A stretch of DNA of 64,000 nt from Burkholderia sp. FERM BP-3421. GTDB lineage: Bacteria > Pseudomonadota > Gammaproteobacteria > Burkholderiales > Burkholderiaceae. The stretch's first letter is position 1. The number at the start of each line of letters is the position of its first letter. The DNA is taken from contig NZ_CP117781.1 of NCBI RefSeq assembly GCF_028657905.1, positions 1,364,001 to 1,428,000 on the forward strand. The letters run 5' to 3'. Below, piece by piece: positions 1 to 8,821 of the stretch. The notes under the pieces are model-generated. The model saw only the letters and a list, made by a program, of their open reading frames with translations, did not search any database and was not told the origin of the DNA. A program made the position numbers and the translations under genes.

Positions 1-84
1 ACCGCACGCCGGCCGCGTACTGAGCGCGCCGCGTTCGCGCCGCCCCGGGCGGGCGGCGCGTGTCTTCCAACCAGGAGCCGCACC

Positions 85-480
85 ATGAAGATGGCATCGA
101 TGCTTGCAGGGAGCGCCGCGCTCGCGGCATGCGTGATCGCGTGGCAGCCCGCGCATGCGCAGCAGGACGACGACGCGGCGAGCCGCGCGCAACAGGCGCA
201 GCTCGGCGACCCGTACGTGCCGCCCGCCGCGCGCCAGCCGGCCGTCGGCACCGAGACGCGCGGCGACGCGCTGCACGCCCAGGTCGCGCGCAAGCTGCAG
301 GCGCAATTCAACGACGCCGCGCAGCGCAACGGCACGCTGACCCAGGCGCAGGCGCGCGCGGCCGGGCTCGGCTATGTCGCGAATCATTTCCGCCAGATCG
401 ACGCGAGCGGTTCGGGTCGCGTGTCGTTCAACGACGTCACGCGCTACATGGACGCCCAGCGCGCGACACAGAATCGCTGA
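85..480 (+). CDS. Exported EF-hand domain protein, 131 aa
   Basis: Small secreted protein. The first 26 residues form a Sec-type signal peptide ending AHA-Q. Near the C-terminus the stretch DASGSGRVSFND has the 12-residue spacing of an EF-hand calcium loop (Asp1, Ser3, Ser5, Ser9, Asp12), so calcium binding in the periplasm is a reasonable inference, although the usual glutamate at position 12 is an aspartate. The start is set by an AGGAG box just upstream. It lies 36 bp before the S15 peptidase on the same strand, so the two may be co-transcribed. A GC-rich inverted repeat at about 37-60 precedes it and may end the upstream gene. No more specific role can be read. Confidence 0.8.
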   Translation: MKMASMLAGSAALAACVIAWQPAHAQQDDDAASRAQQAQLGDPYVPPAARQPAVGTETRGDALHAQVARKLQAQFNDAAQRNGTLTQAQARAAGLGYVANHFRQIDASGSGRVSFNDVTRYMDAQRATQNR

Positions 481-516
481 GCCGGATTCGCTCGATACTT
501 TCCAGGAGACTTCCCG

Positions 517-2418
517 ATGCAAATGAAATACCTCGGATGCGCGGCCGCGCTCGCGGCGGCCGCGCTGCTCGCCGCCTGCGGCGGCGATGACGGCGGCGCG
601 CCGCCTGTCGTGAGCGCGGCGGCCCAGCCGTCGACCGTCACCGTCACGCCCGCGCCTGCGCCGTTCCAGCCGCCGACGCCGGTCGCGGAGGTCGGCGCGC
701 AGTTCGCGGCCTCGCCGACCGGCCTGCCGTACCCGAAGCTCGATACGCTGTATCCGGGCCACGACGGCCCCACGGTCGACAACGGCATGATCCTGCCGTG
801 GCTGTCGATGCGCGCGCCGACGCGCTTCAAGGTGATGGTACAAACCCCGTTCGACACCGATCGCGACGGCAAGCCGGATCGCATCGCGCTGCGCATCGTG
901 CAGCCGGCGGAGGTGGCCGAAGGGCTGAAGACCCCGGTGATCGTGCGCCCGTCGGTCTACTACGCGGATCCGACCTACGTGACGAAGGCGCGCGCGCCGT
1001 TCCTCGGCGAGGCCGAGTACCTGCGCATGGGCTTCACGATCGTCTATGCGGATTCGATCGGCACCAACGAGTCGGACGGCTGCTGGTCGGTGATGGACCA
1101 GGTCGAGCGCGACGCGATGGCGAGCGCGGTGCGCTGGCTGACCCAGGATCCGTCCGCGCCCGGCTTCGACGAGCAGGGGCGGAAGGTCAGCGCCGCGTGG
1201 TCGACCGGGCACGTCGCGATGGAGGGCGTCTCGTACGGCGGCACGCTGCCGACGATGGTGGCCGCGACCGGCGTGCCGGGGCTGGAGGCGATCGTGCCGG
1301 TGGAGGGCATCAGCAGCGGCTACGACTACTTCCGCTACGACGGCGTGATCGCCGACATCGACGACACCGTCACGCTCGGCGACTACATGCAGATGGAGCA
1401 GTCGCAGGCGCGCGCGGCGATCTGCGAGCCGGCGCGCGTGAAGGCCGTGACCGATTCCGACGACGCCACCTACGCCTACAACGCGTTCTGGAAGGCGCGC
1501 AACACGGTTTCGCTGGTCGACCGGATCAAGGCCGCGACGCTGATCGCGCAGGGGCAGGCGGACAACAACGTGAAGACGCGCAACGCGACGCGGCTGTACG
1601 ACGCGCTGTACCGCGCCGGCAAGCCGGTGCAGCTGTGGCTGCACAGCCGCGACCATGACGATCCCGCGTGGCAGAAGGAATGGCAGAAGCAGATCCTGAT
1701 GTGGTACGCGCGTTATCTGTACGGCGTGAACAACGGCGTCGAGCAGCAGCCGACCTATGTGCGCGAGACGCCCGCGGGCGATCTCCCGGCCGGCTCGGGG
1801 CCGAACCCGGGGCAGAACGACAGCAGCGACACGCTGGTCGGTCACTGCCATTCCGGCCACAGCCCGCGCGACTGCATTCCGACGGGCGAGCTGTTCATCA
1901 AGGAGGATGCGTGGCCGAAGACCACGCGCACGTCGTACTACCTGCACGGCGACGGCGTGGCGGGCGGGCTGCTGACGCCGGATGCGACGGACGGCGCGCA
2001 ACCGCCGGCGGTCGATTTCAGCAAGGGCTCGGCGGTGCGCTACGAGACGCGCGCACTGGCCAATGCGACGCGCTATGCAGGGGCGATCCGGGTCGCGCTG
2101 CGCGGCCGCTTCGCACCGGCGGTGACGAACGTGAAGGCGACGTTGTCGGTCGACGGGCGCGACGTCACGTACGGCTGGGCCAATCCGCGCTTCTACAAGG
2201 GGCTCGACGCCGCGCAGCCGATCGTGGCGGGCACGCCGTACGATTTCGCGCTGGAGATGATGCCGCGCGACTTCACGGTTCTGCCGGGCAGCAAGCTGAA
2301 GCTGACGCTTGAGGGTTACCAGGGCACGTCGCGGGTCACGCTCGATCTGACGCAAAGCGTGCTCGACATGCCGGTCGTGCCGAAGGCGCGCGTGAAGGCG
2401 GTGATGCGGGCCGGTTGA
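517..2418 (+). CDS. Lipoprotein Xaa-Pro dipeptidyl-peptidase, S15/CocE-type serine hydrolase, 633 aa
   Basis: Serine hydrolase of the S15 family, which removes X-Pro dipeptides from peptide N-termini; related CocE enzymes hydrolyse esters. The N-terminus is a lipoprotein signal with lipobox LLAACGG, so the enzyme should be anchored in an envelope membrane facing the periplasm or outside. The nucleophile elbow GVSYGG places the catalytic Ser at residue 239, and the alpha/beta-hydrolase core is followed by a C-terminal beta-rich domain (about residues 480-630) typical of the family. AGGAG sits just upstream of the ATG. The Asp and His of the triad are likely in the DHDDP region near residue 380 and before it, but were not assigned with certainty. 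Substrate unknown. Confidence 0.85.
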   Translation: MQMKYLGCAAALAAAALLAACGGDDGGAPPVVSAAAQPSTVTVTPAPAPFQPPTPVAEVGAQFAASPTGLPYPKLDTLYPGHDGPTVDNGMILPWLSMRAPTRFKVMVQTPFDTDRDGKPDRIALRIVQPAEVAEGLKTPVIVRPSVYYADPTYVTKARAPFLGEAEYLRMGFTIVYADSIGTNESDGCWSVMDQVERDAMASAVRWLTQDPSAPGFDEQGRKVSAAWSTGHVAMEGVSYGGTLPTMVAATGVPGLEAIVPVEGISSGYDYFRYDGVIADIDDTVTLGDYMQMEQSQARAAICEPARVKAVTDSDDATYAYNAFWKARNTVSLVDRIKAATLIAQGQADNNVKTRNATRLYDALYRAGKPVQLWLHSRDHDDPAWQKEWQKQILMWYARYLYGVNNGVEQQPTYVRETPAGDLPAGSGPNPGQNDSSDTLVGHCHSGHSPRDCIPTGELFIKEDAWPKTTRTSYYLHGDGVAGGLLTPDATDGAQPPAVDFSKGSAVRYETRALANATRYAGAIRVALRGRFAPAVTNVKATLSVDGRDVTYGWANPRFYKGLDAAQPIVAGTPYDFALEMMPRDFTVLPGSKLKLTLEGYQGTSRVTLDLTQSVLDMPVVPKARVKAVMRAG

Positions 2419-2558
2419 GCGGGGCGCTTGCGCGAGGCGGCGGCCGGCCCGAGGTCGGCCGCCGCGCGTTCAGCGGCAGCCGTGATTTGACGGCGGAGCG
2501 CAGGGATCCGGAACACGATTCGCCGGGCCGGCGCTCATGCGTCTCGACCGGGCGCGAC

Positions 2559-2777
2559 TCAACTGCCGAAGTAGATGTTGCAGAAGCTGGCGGGGCCGAC
2601 GCATTCGTTCGCATCGCTGCGGCGGGTGCGCTCGACGGGCGCGCGCTCGGTCGTCTGGGCGGACTGCGCGTGCGGCGTCGGCTGGACGGTCGTCCCCGTG
2701 GCGGTCGCCTGCGCGCACGCGGCGGTGGCGGCGGCGGACAGCGACAGGGCGACGAGGGCGAGGTACGGCGATTTCAT
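2559..2777 (-). CDS. Small exported hypothetical protein, 72 aa
   Basis: Short secreted protein read on the minus strand. The start at 2777 is preferred over a longer frame because AGGAGA lies directly before it and the protein then begins with a clean signal peptide (MKSPYLALVALSLSAAATAA). The mature part is Thr/Pro/Gln-rich and ends with the cysteine-containing motif ECVGPASFCNIYFGS, which looks like the conserved element of the family and could form a disulphide. Function unknown. It is convergent with the S15 peptidase gene. Confidence 0.65.
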   Translation of the reverse strand: MKSPYLALVALSLSAAATAACAQATATGTTVQPTPHAQSAQTTERAPVERTRRSDANECVGPASFCNIYFGS

Positions 2778-2880
2778 TGCTTCTCCTGGGTGGCGCCGTC
2801 GGGCTTGGCGGCACACGCACTATATGACGCCAAGGTGTCCGGATTAATCACCGCGCCCGGGGAGCATCTTTCCAATCCGC

Positions 2881-5082
2881 TCAACGATCGGCGCGCGATC
2901 GGGCGCGACGCCGGAACGGCGCGTCGCGGTCGAGCAGCGCGCTGCGAATGAAGTGCAGCTGGCTCACGATGCGCTGCATCCGGCGGCGCTCCTCGGGAAT
3001 GCCGCACCACTCGGGCTGCGCGCGCTGGACCGAGCGCAGCGCCGCGTCGACGGCGCCGCAGGCGCGCGCGAGATGGGCCGCGTCGGGCCGCTCGAACAGC
3101 TGCGGCAGGCGGCGTCGAACCCGATCGATCGAGGCGATCCAGCGCTGCGCCTGGCGCGGCTTGGTCGCGCCGAACGCGTCCAGCTCGTGACGCAGGTCGA
3201 TCACGGCGTGGCCGATCTCCAGCGTGGCGAGCAGCCAGCGCAGCGCGTCGCGATGCTGCTTCGAGCGCTTCAGCAGCAGGCTGCGCAGATGCGACATCAG
3301 CTCGTGCGCGCTCGACTGGAAGCGCGGGTTCAGCGACGGCAGCGGGCCGTCGCAGGCCAGCGACACCTGGCGGCGCAGGTCGTGCTGGATCTTGCCGATC
3401 AGCCAGGGCATCTCGATCGGGAACACGACCGCGAACACCAGCGCCGCCGCGAGCATCGACGCCACGAGCGCGAGTCCGTTGTTCACGAGCACGTCCGGCG
3501 CGTAGACGATCACGTTGTCCGGCCCCGCGAGCAGGCAGAAAAACACCGCGAAGCCGATGCCGTAGCCGGATCGGCCCGGCCGCGTCGCGAGCCACGCGCC
3601 GAACGCGAGCACCGGCGCGAGGGTGGCGCACAGCAGCGGAAAGCCGTCGATGTTCGGGTACACGTGGCACACGAACAGGTAGCCCGTGAGCGTCGCGAGC
3701 GCCGCGCCGGCCGCCATCTGCGCGACGAAGCGCGGCGCGCGCGGCGCGGTCGAGCTGAGCGCGCACGCGATCGCCGCGCCGACCACCGCGAGCCCGCCGC
3801 TCGGCCACTCGGAGGCGATCCAGAACGCGCTCATCGCGCCGAGCGCGACGACGGTGCGCAGGAACGTGAAGCCGACGAAGTAGGCGTTGGTCTTGACCGT
3901 GTAGCGCGTCACCGACTGTTCGAGCACGTGGCTGTCCTGCGCGAGCGACGCATAGGTCTCGGTATAGCCGAGGAATTCGTCGACGAAGCGGTACAGCAGC
4001 TCGATCGCGGTGTCGAAGTCGAGCACGCCGGCCGCCTCGCCCGTCGCCTCGATCGCTCGGCGCGATTCGCGCGCGCGGCGCGGCAGCATCGCGAGGAACG
4101 CGCTGAGATCGAGCCATGCGCCGGTCGGCTTGGCCGGGCCGCGCTCGAGTTCGGCGCGCAGCGCCGCGAGCAGGGACGCGAGCGTGTCGACGTGCGGCGC
4201 GATCGCGCGCATCACGTTGTCCGACTGGCCGCCACGGAGCCGCTTGAGCAGCTGGTGGAACGCATGCAGGCGGGTGCTCGCGTGCATGAATTCGCTGTTG
4301 AGCCGCGCGAGCCGGCGGCTGCGCGCGCGGACCCGCGGGTCTTCGAACGAGGCGAAGGCGCGCGTGGCCTCGAAGCCGACGATGCCGTCGACGAAATCGG
4401 CGAAGCGCCGCTCGAATACGCCGCGCTCGAGGCGGCCCGAGAGCGTGAGCGCCGCGAAGTCGACGAAGCCGGCGTGCCGTGCATCGAGCGAGCGCATCAG
4501 CGCCTTGCTGGAACTGAGCGGAAACACCAGCGCGCTGACGGCGCCCGAGCAGAAGATCCCGACCGCCACCTCGGCCGCGCGGGTCAGCGCGGACAGGAAC
4601 AGGGCATTCGGCGTCATCACGGCCGGGATCCCGATCAGCGCGGCGGTATAGCCGGCGAGCACATAGCCGTACCAGCGGAAATGGCGGTTGCGCACCGCGG
4701 CCGCGATGCAGCCGCCGACCCACAGCGTGATGCCCGCCATGTACAGCTCCGGCTGTTGCGCGAACAGGCCGCCCAGCACCAGCGCGGCGACCAGCCCGAC
4801 GCCCGTGCCGATCACGCGGTAGAAGCTCTTCGCGAACACCATGCCGCTCATCGGCTGCATCAGGACGAACACGGTGGTCATCGCGATGCGCGGCTGCGAC
4901 AGGTCGCACCGCATCGCGATGCCCATCGCCAACAGCGCCGCGCCGACTGTCTTGCCGAGATGCAGCCAGACGAGACCGTCGCGGGTCGCCCATTGCCGGC
5001 CGAGCTGGCCGACGCGATGCCGCCAAGGCCTCCATCGGCGCGGATCGACGAAGGTTCGTGCTGACGCAGGCAGGTGCTTCAT
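2881..5082 (-). CDS. FUSC-family inner-membrane efflux protein, 733 aa
   Basis: Member of the FUSC/AaeB family (fusaric acid resistance, p-hydroxybenzoate efflux), inner-membrane pumps that export aromatic acids and similar toxic compounds, often with a membrane-fusion partner. Two blocks of hydrophobic helices (about residues 45-200 and 400-540) flank soluble regions, the duplicated layout of the family, and the length is as expected. No AaeA-type fusion protein or small AaeX gene lies next to it, so it either works alone or uses a partner elsewhere. It is divergent from a LysR regulator at 5286, the usual arrangement for AaeB-type pumps. The start codon lacks a clear Shine-Dalgarno sequence. 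The substrate is not readable. Confidence 0.85.
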   Translation of the reverse strand: MKHLPASARTFVDPRRWRPWRHRVGQLGRQWATRDGLVWLHLGKTVGAALLAMGIAMRCDLSQPRIAMTTVFVLMQPMSGMVFAKSFYRVIGTGVGLVAALVLGGLFAQQPELYMAGITLWVGGCIAAAVRNRHFRWYGYVLAGYTAALIGIPAVMTPNALFLSALTRAAEVAVGIFCSGAVSALVFPLSSSKALMRSLDARHAGFVDFAALTLSGRLERGVFERRFADFVDGIVGFEATRAFASFEDPRVRARSRRLARLNSEFMHASTRLHAFHQLLKRLRGGQSDNVMRAIAPHVDTLASLLAALRAELERGPAKPTGAWLDLSAFLAMLPRRARESRRAIEATGEAAGVLDFDTAIELLYRFVDEFLGYTETYASLAQDSHVLEQSVTRYTVKTNAYFVGFTFLRTVVALGAMSAFWIASEWPSGGLAVVGAAIACALSSTAPRAPRFVAQMAAGAALATLTGYLFVCHVYPNIDGFPLLCATLAPVLAFGAWLATRPGRSGYGIGFAVFFCLLAGPDNVIVYAPDVLVNNGLALVASMLAAALVFAVVFPIEMPWLIGKIQHDLRRQVSLACDGPLPSLNPRFQSSAHELMSHLRSLLLKRSKQHRDALRWLLATLEIGHAVIDLRHELDAFGATKPRQAQRWIASIDRVRRRLPQLFERPDAAHLARACGAVDAALRSVQRAQPEWCGIPEERRRMQRIVSQLHFIRSALLDRDAPFRRRARSRADR

Positions 5083-5285
5083 GATGGGGATAGGGCTGCT
5101 GGCAAGCGCGGATCGACGGCTCCGGCCTGCGCGACGACGCCAGTGGGACCGGAAAGGCGCCGATTGTAGGAGCCTCGCGCGCCCGCATTAACGCAATGGC
5201 GGGGAAACCTCAGTTTCTGTGGCGGTAACAATGCGGGGGGATGGCTGGAGGACAATATCGCTTCTTCAGAACCGCTCGAACGAGA

Positions 5286-6290
5286 ATGGATACGCTACAG
5301 AACATGCGGGTATTCGCCCGTGTGGTGGAGGCGGGCAGTTTCACCGCCGCCGCGCAGTCGTTGAACGCGACCACGGGCGCGATGTCGCGCGCCGTGTCGG
5401 AACTCGAGGCCCGTCTGCGCACGCGCCTGATGAACCGCTCGACCCGACGCCTCGCGTTGACGCCGGCCGGTGAAAACTACCTGCGGCGCTGTCGGCAGAT
5501 CCTCGCGGACGTCGATCGCGCCGAGGAAGAGGCGAGCTGCGCGCACGAACGGCCGGCGGGCCTCCTGCGGATGTACAGCTTCGCGAGCGTCGGGCAGCAC
5601 TATGTCCTGCCGGCGCTGACCACCTACCGGACCCGGCATCCGGACGTATCGATCGAGGTGACGCTGTCGCAGCGTACGCCGGACATGTTCGACGGCAGCA
5701 GCGACGTGGCCGTGGTGACCGCGTCGTCGCTGCCCGATTCCGAACTCGTGTCGCATCAGCTAGGCTCGACCTTCAGCATCCTGTGCGCGTCGCCCGACTA
5801 CGTGCGGGCGCACGGCGCGCCGCATTGCCCGGCGGAACTCGCGGCCTTCGACTGCCTGACCTTGCAGACTCCCGCGTTCCCGACGCACGAATGGCAGCTG
5901 GACGGCCCGGACGGCGTCGAGAGCATCCGCGTCAGCGGCCCGGTGCAGACCAACACGGCGGAATCGCTCGCGGTCGCCATTCGCGGCGGGATCGGAATCG
6001 GCATGCTGCCGCTCTATGCCGCGATCGACGACCTGCGCAGCGGCGCGCTGGTGCGGGTGCTGCCCGAACATACATTGCAGAAGATGAACGTCTACGCGCT
6101 GTATCCGTCGCGCCGCTATATCGATGCGAAGGTGCGCACCTGGGTCGAATGCCTGCGCGAGCGGATTCCCGAGATGATCGCGCGCGACGAGGCGGTGCTG
6201 GCTGCGCTCGGGCGCGATGCGTCGTATCTGTTCACGGGGGATAGGCCGGCCGGTGCGGCGGTGCGCGCGGGGCCGGCGCTGAATCATTGA
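5286..6290 (+). CDS. LysR-family transcriptional regulator, 334 aa
   Basis: LysR-type DNA-binding regulator. The N-terminal winged HTH (about residues 1-60) is clear: a FARVVEAGSFTAAAQSLN helix pair followed by the MSRAVSELEARL recognition segment. The rest is the periplasmic-binding-protein-like effector domain. The ATG at 5286 is chosen because the family usually begins with MDxLxxMRVFxRVVE; an upstream in-frame start would add 15 atypical residues. It is divergent from the FUSC pump, and such pairs are normally activator and target with an aromatic acid as inducer; this pairing is inferred from context. The C-terminal tail is slightly longer than typical. Confidence 0.88.
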   Translation: MDTLQNMRVFARVVEAGSFTAAAQSLNATTGAMSRAVSELEARLRTRLMNRSTRRLALTPAGENYLRRCRQILADVDRAEEEASCAHERPAGLLRMYSFASVGQHYVLPALTTYRTRHPDVSIEVTLSQRTPDMFDGSSDVAVVTASSLPDSELVSHQLGSTFSILCASPDYVRAHGAPHCPAELAAFDCLTLQTPAFPTHEWQLDGPDGVESIRVSGPVQTNTAESLAVAIRGGIGIGMLPLYAAIDDLRSGALVRVLPEHTLQKMNVYALYPSRRYIDAKVRTWVECLRERIPEMIARDEAVLAALGRDASYLFTGDRPAGAAVRAGPALNH

Positions 6291-6545
6291 GGTCCGGGCG
6301 GATGCGCGCCGCGTCGCGGCGTATTCGCGGGGCGGCGCGATAGAAAACGCCTCGACCGGTTCGAAACAAGAAAATGCGTCGCCGACGGGGCGCGCCGACA
6401 GCGTGACGCCGAAGGTCGATGAGACGGTTCTGGTGTTCGTCGTTGAACCGCGCGAAGCGAAACCCGCGAAGCGGATCTGCCACGGCGGCGTCGCTCACGC
6501 CGCCGCCGTGGCGGCGGGCCGTTGCGCCCGCCGCTTCTCGCGCGC

Positions 6546-6836
6546 TTACTGCGCGCGCACGCCGGCCTGCGTCGCACCTGCGGCAGCCGGGCCGTAGGCG
6601 GTATCGCTGGCCTTGCGCGCCGCGAGGCGCTTTTCCGCGAGGCGGAGTTGAGCGGCCTGGATGTCGTCCGGGTAGGTCGACTCGTTGCCGCGCGACGGCT
6701 GGTAGCCCACCGATTCCAGATCGACCAGTTCCTGCACGACCTGCGCGCGGGTGAGCTGTCCATGCGGCGCCTGCGCGAACGAGAGGGCCGGTGCGGCGAG
6801 CATGACGACGGCGGCGGCGGTAACGAGCGATTTCAC
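6546..6836 (-). CDS. DUF4148 exported protein, 96 aa
   Basis: Small periplasmic protein of the DUF4148 family, common in multiple copies in Burkholderia. It has a signal peptide (first 22 residues, ending SFA-Q) and then the family core: LTRAQVVQELVDLESVGY, a Pro/Asn turn with YPDDIQAAQ, and a helical tail. Function is unknown for the whole family. It is a stand-alone gene, convergent with the LysR gene, with an ATCTCCAGGTGG-type ribosome site region upstream of the start on its own strand. Confidence 0.8.
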   Translation of the reverse strand: MKSLVTAAAVVMLAAPALSFAQAPHGQLTRAQVVQELVDLESVGYQPSRGNESTYPDDIQAAQLRLAEKRLAARKASDTAYGPAAAGATQAGVRAQ

Positions 6837-7141
6837 GATGATCTCCAGGTGGATTCCGGGTGGTTCATGGCCGGGAGGCCGAACCGATGCAGGCAGTTTA
6901 CGGCGCGGCGATGCGTGAAAAAACCGTGAATCGGGGCAAGCAGCCTTCCAGATCGCACAACATTCAAGTCAGAAGGATTGCGAATCGATCAGACGGACGA
7001 CGTGAATTCATGACAGTCCGATGACGGTTCGTTCCGCGCGCGTCAAAGCTGTTCTCCAACGAGGGCGGATGATCGGACGCGCGCGAGTTTCTACACTCAT
7101 GCCGTTTCGTGAGTGGTTTCAAATCAATAAGGAGTCTGGTT
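6837..7141. other. Intergenic stretch between DUF4148 gene and porin gene
   Basis: Promoter and leader region for two divergent genes. No ORF, hairpin or repeat stands out. AAGGAG at about 7129 belongs to the porin gene. Confidence 0.5.
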
Positions 7142-8284
7142 GTGAAGAAAATCCGGTTTGCGATGGCAACCGCGGGGGTGGTGGCGGCGACGGCCGCGCA
7201 GGCGCAAAGCTCGGTCACGCTGTACGGCCTGATCGATGCGGGCGTCATGTATACGAACAACGTCGCGGGCGGCGGCCTGTTGCAGGCGACGAGCGGCGCG
7301 GTGAACGGCAACCGCTTCGGCGTGCGCGGCACCGAGGACCTCGGCGGCGGCCTGAGCGCGCTGTTCGTGCTCGAGAACGGCTTCAACAGCCAGAACGGCA
7401 AGCTCGGCCAGGACGGCAAGCTGTTCGGCCGGTTCGCCTATGTCGGGCTCGCGGATCGCACGCTCGGGACCGTCACGCTCGGCCGTCAATACGATTCGCT
7501 CGTCGATTTCGTCGCGCCGCTGTCCGCGACGGCGGGCACCTTCGGCGACGCGAGCTTCGCGCATCCGTTCGACAACGACAACCTGAATCATTCGCTGCGC
7601 ATCAGCAATGCGGTGAAGTACACGAGCCATACCTACGGCGGATTCAAGTTCGGCGCGCTGTATGCGTTCTCGAACAACATCGACTTCGCGGCCAACCGTG
7701 TCTACAGCGTCGGCGCGAGCTACACGCGCGGGCCGCTGAACGCGGCGGCGGGCTACCTGCAGATCAACGGCTCGAAAGGCACGAATTCGAGCAGCCCGGG
7801 CGCAGTCGACATCGCGGAATCGGGCGCGAACGGCAAGGGTGGCTTCACGGTTGGCGCGGATCGCCAGCGCGCGTTCGGCGGCGGCGTCAATTACGCGTTC
7901 GGGCCGGCCACGGTCGGCTTCGTGTTCACGCGCAGCGAATTCGAGAACTCGACCTCGTTCGGCTCCTCGGGCGGCACGCTCAGCTTCGACAACTACGAGC
8001 TGAACGGTAAGTACAACGTGACGCCCGCGCTGAGCCTCGGCGCGGCCTATACCTACACCGACGGCCATGTCGACGACACGACCCGCTACGGCGCGGACCC
8101 GAAATGGCATCAGGTCGACCTGCAGGCCGTGTACAAGCTGTCGGTGCGCACCGACGTCTATCTCGAAGGGATGTACCAGCACGCGGTGGGGCGCAACTAC
8201 GTCGCGTTCATGAACACGGCGGGCGGCGCGTCGTCGAGCGCGAATCAGGTGGTCGTCGCGGCGGGGCTGCGCACGCGCTTCTGA
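7142..8284 (+). CDS. Outer-membrane porin, OmpC/Porin_4 type, 380 aa
   Basis: General diffusion porin of the beta-proteobacterial trimeric 16-strand family. A GTG start at 7142 is chosen because AAGGAG precedes it and the protein then begins with a compact signal peptide ending AQA-QSSVTLYGLIDAG, the signature mature N-terminus of these porins. Alternating amphipathic strands run throughout, and the protein ends in RTRF with the C-terminal phenylalanine needed for BAM-dependent assembly. Loop 3 would carry the eyelet; specificity cannot be told. Regulation is not visible. Confidence 0.92.
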   Translation: MKKIRFAMATAGVVAATAAQAQSSVTLYGLIDAGVMYTNNVAGGGLLQATSGAVNGNRFGVRGTEDLGGGLSALFVLENGFNSQNGKLGQDGKLFGRFAYVGLADRTLGTVTLGRQYDSLVDFVAPLSATAGTFGDASFAHPFDNDNLNHSLRISNAVKYTSHTYGGFKFGALYAFSNNIDFAANRVYSVGASYTRGPLNAAAGYLQINGSKGTNSSSPGAVDIAESGANGKGGFTVGADRQRAFGGGVNYAFGPATVGFVFTRSEFENSTSFGSSGGTLSFDNYELNGKYNVTPALSLGAAYTYTDGHVDDTTRYGADPKWHQVDLQAVYKLSVRTDVYLEGMYQHAVGRNYVAFMNTAGGASSSANQVVVAAGLRTRF

Positions 8285-8821
8285 GCATCCGGCGGGCGAT
8301 CCGGCGGGGACGGGTTCGATATGTGTCGATTGACGCTCGGGCGGGCGCTGCGGCGAATGAACTTCCGTTCGCGTCGCAGGAGCCGATCGATGAATTCGCC
8401 CCGCCCTCAGATAGTGTGAATAGGCTCCAGCGAAGCAGGATGTGAGGGATTCAGGCGCTGGGGTGTTTGATGCTTCTGCGGCAAATCGATACTGAATCGC
8501 GTGCATCCTTTTATGAGATAGGCTGTCCGCGACGGTTATGCAGATGAAGCAAGGAAATATTGACTGCGACACCGAGCGACGTGGTGCATGTCTCGCCTAC
8601 ACATACGCAGCCCATCACCTCTGAGGCCGAGCGTACATCGCTCCGATGATCTTCCCTGCAGTCGACAGATAATTGTTAATTATTCTTTCTTGTTCTGATT
8701 TACAGATTCCGGGAGGCTTGGCATATAATCCGTCGGCAATATTCGGTTTGAAAAATATATATTTTGAGAGTCTTGGGCGCATGGTCGACTAGAGGCATGC
8801 AAAAAGAGCGGGCACGACTTC
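8285..8821. other. AT-rich intergenic region before the VgrG gene
   Basis: No convincing gene. Base composition falls from about 8440 onward, matching the foreign-looking T6SS island that follows. A palindrome AAAATATATATTTT lies at 8752-8765 in the probable leader, and a TATAAT hexamer lies at 8724-8729. Confidence 0.5.
8700..8729 (+). promoter_or_regulatory. Possible sigma70-type promoter of the VgrG operon
   Basis: A perfect TATAAT at 8724-8729 lies in an AT-rich stretch about 95 bp before the VgrG start. TTACAG at 8700-8705 gives an 18-bp spacer; the -35 match is weak. The long AT-rich leader would suit silencing by H-NS-like proteins (inference). Confidence 0.35.

Noticed and set aside
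2774..5188. Very long overlapping frames on both strands of the FUSC gene (for example 2953-5064 plus)
   Set aside because: Arg/Ala-rich shadow frames typical of high-GC DNA; only the minus frame from 5082 has membrane segments and family motifs.
7124..8572. Minus-strand frame opposite the porin
   Set aside because: Low-complexity Arg/Ala composition and no motifs; the porin frame is certain.
8752..8765. AAAATATATATTTT palindrome before VgrG as an operator
   Set aside because: Low-complexity AT tract is palindromic by chance; no second copy or regulator nearby.
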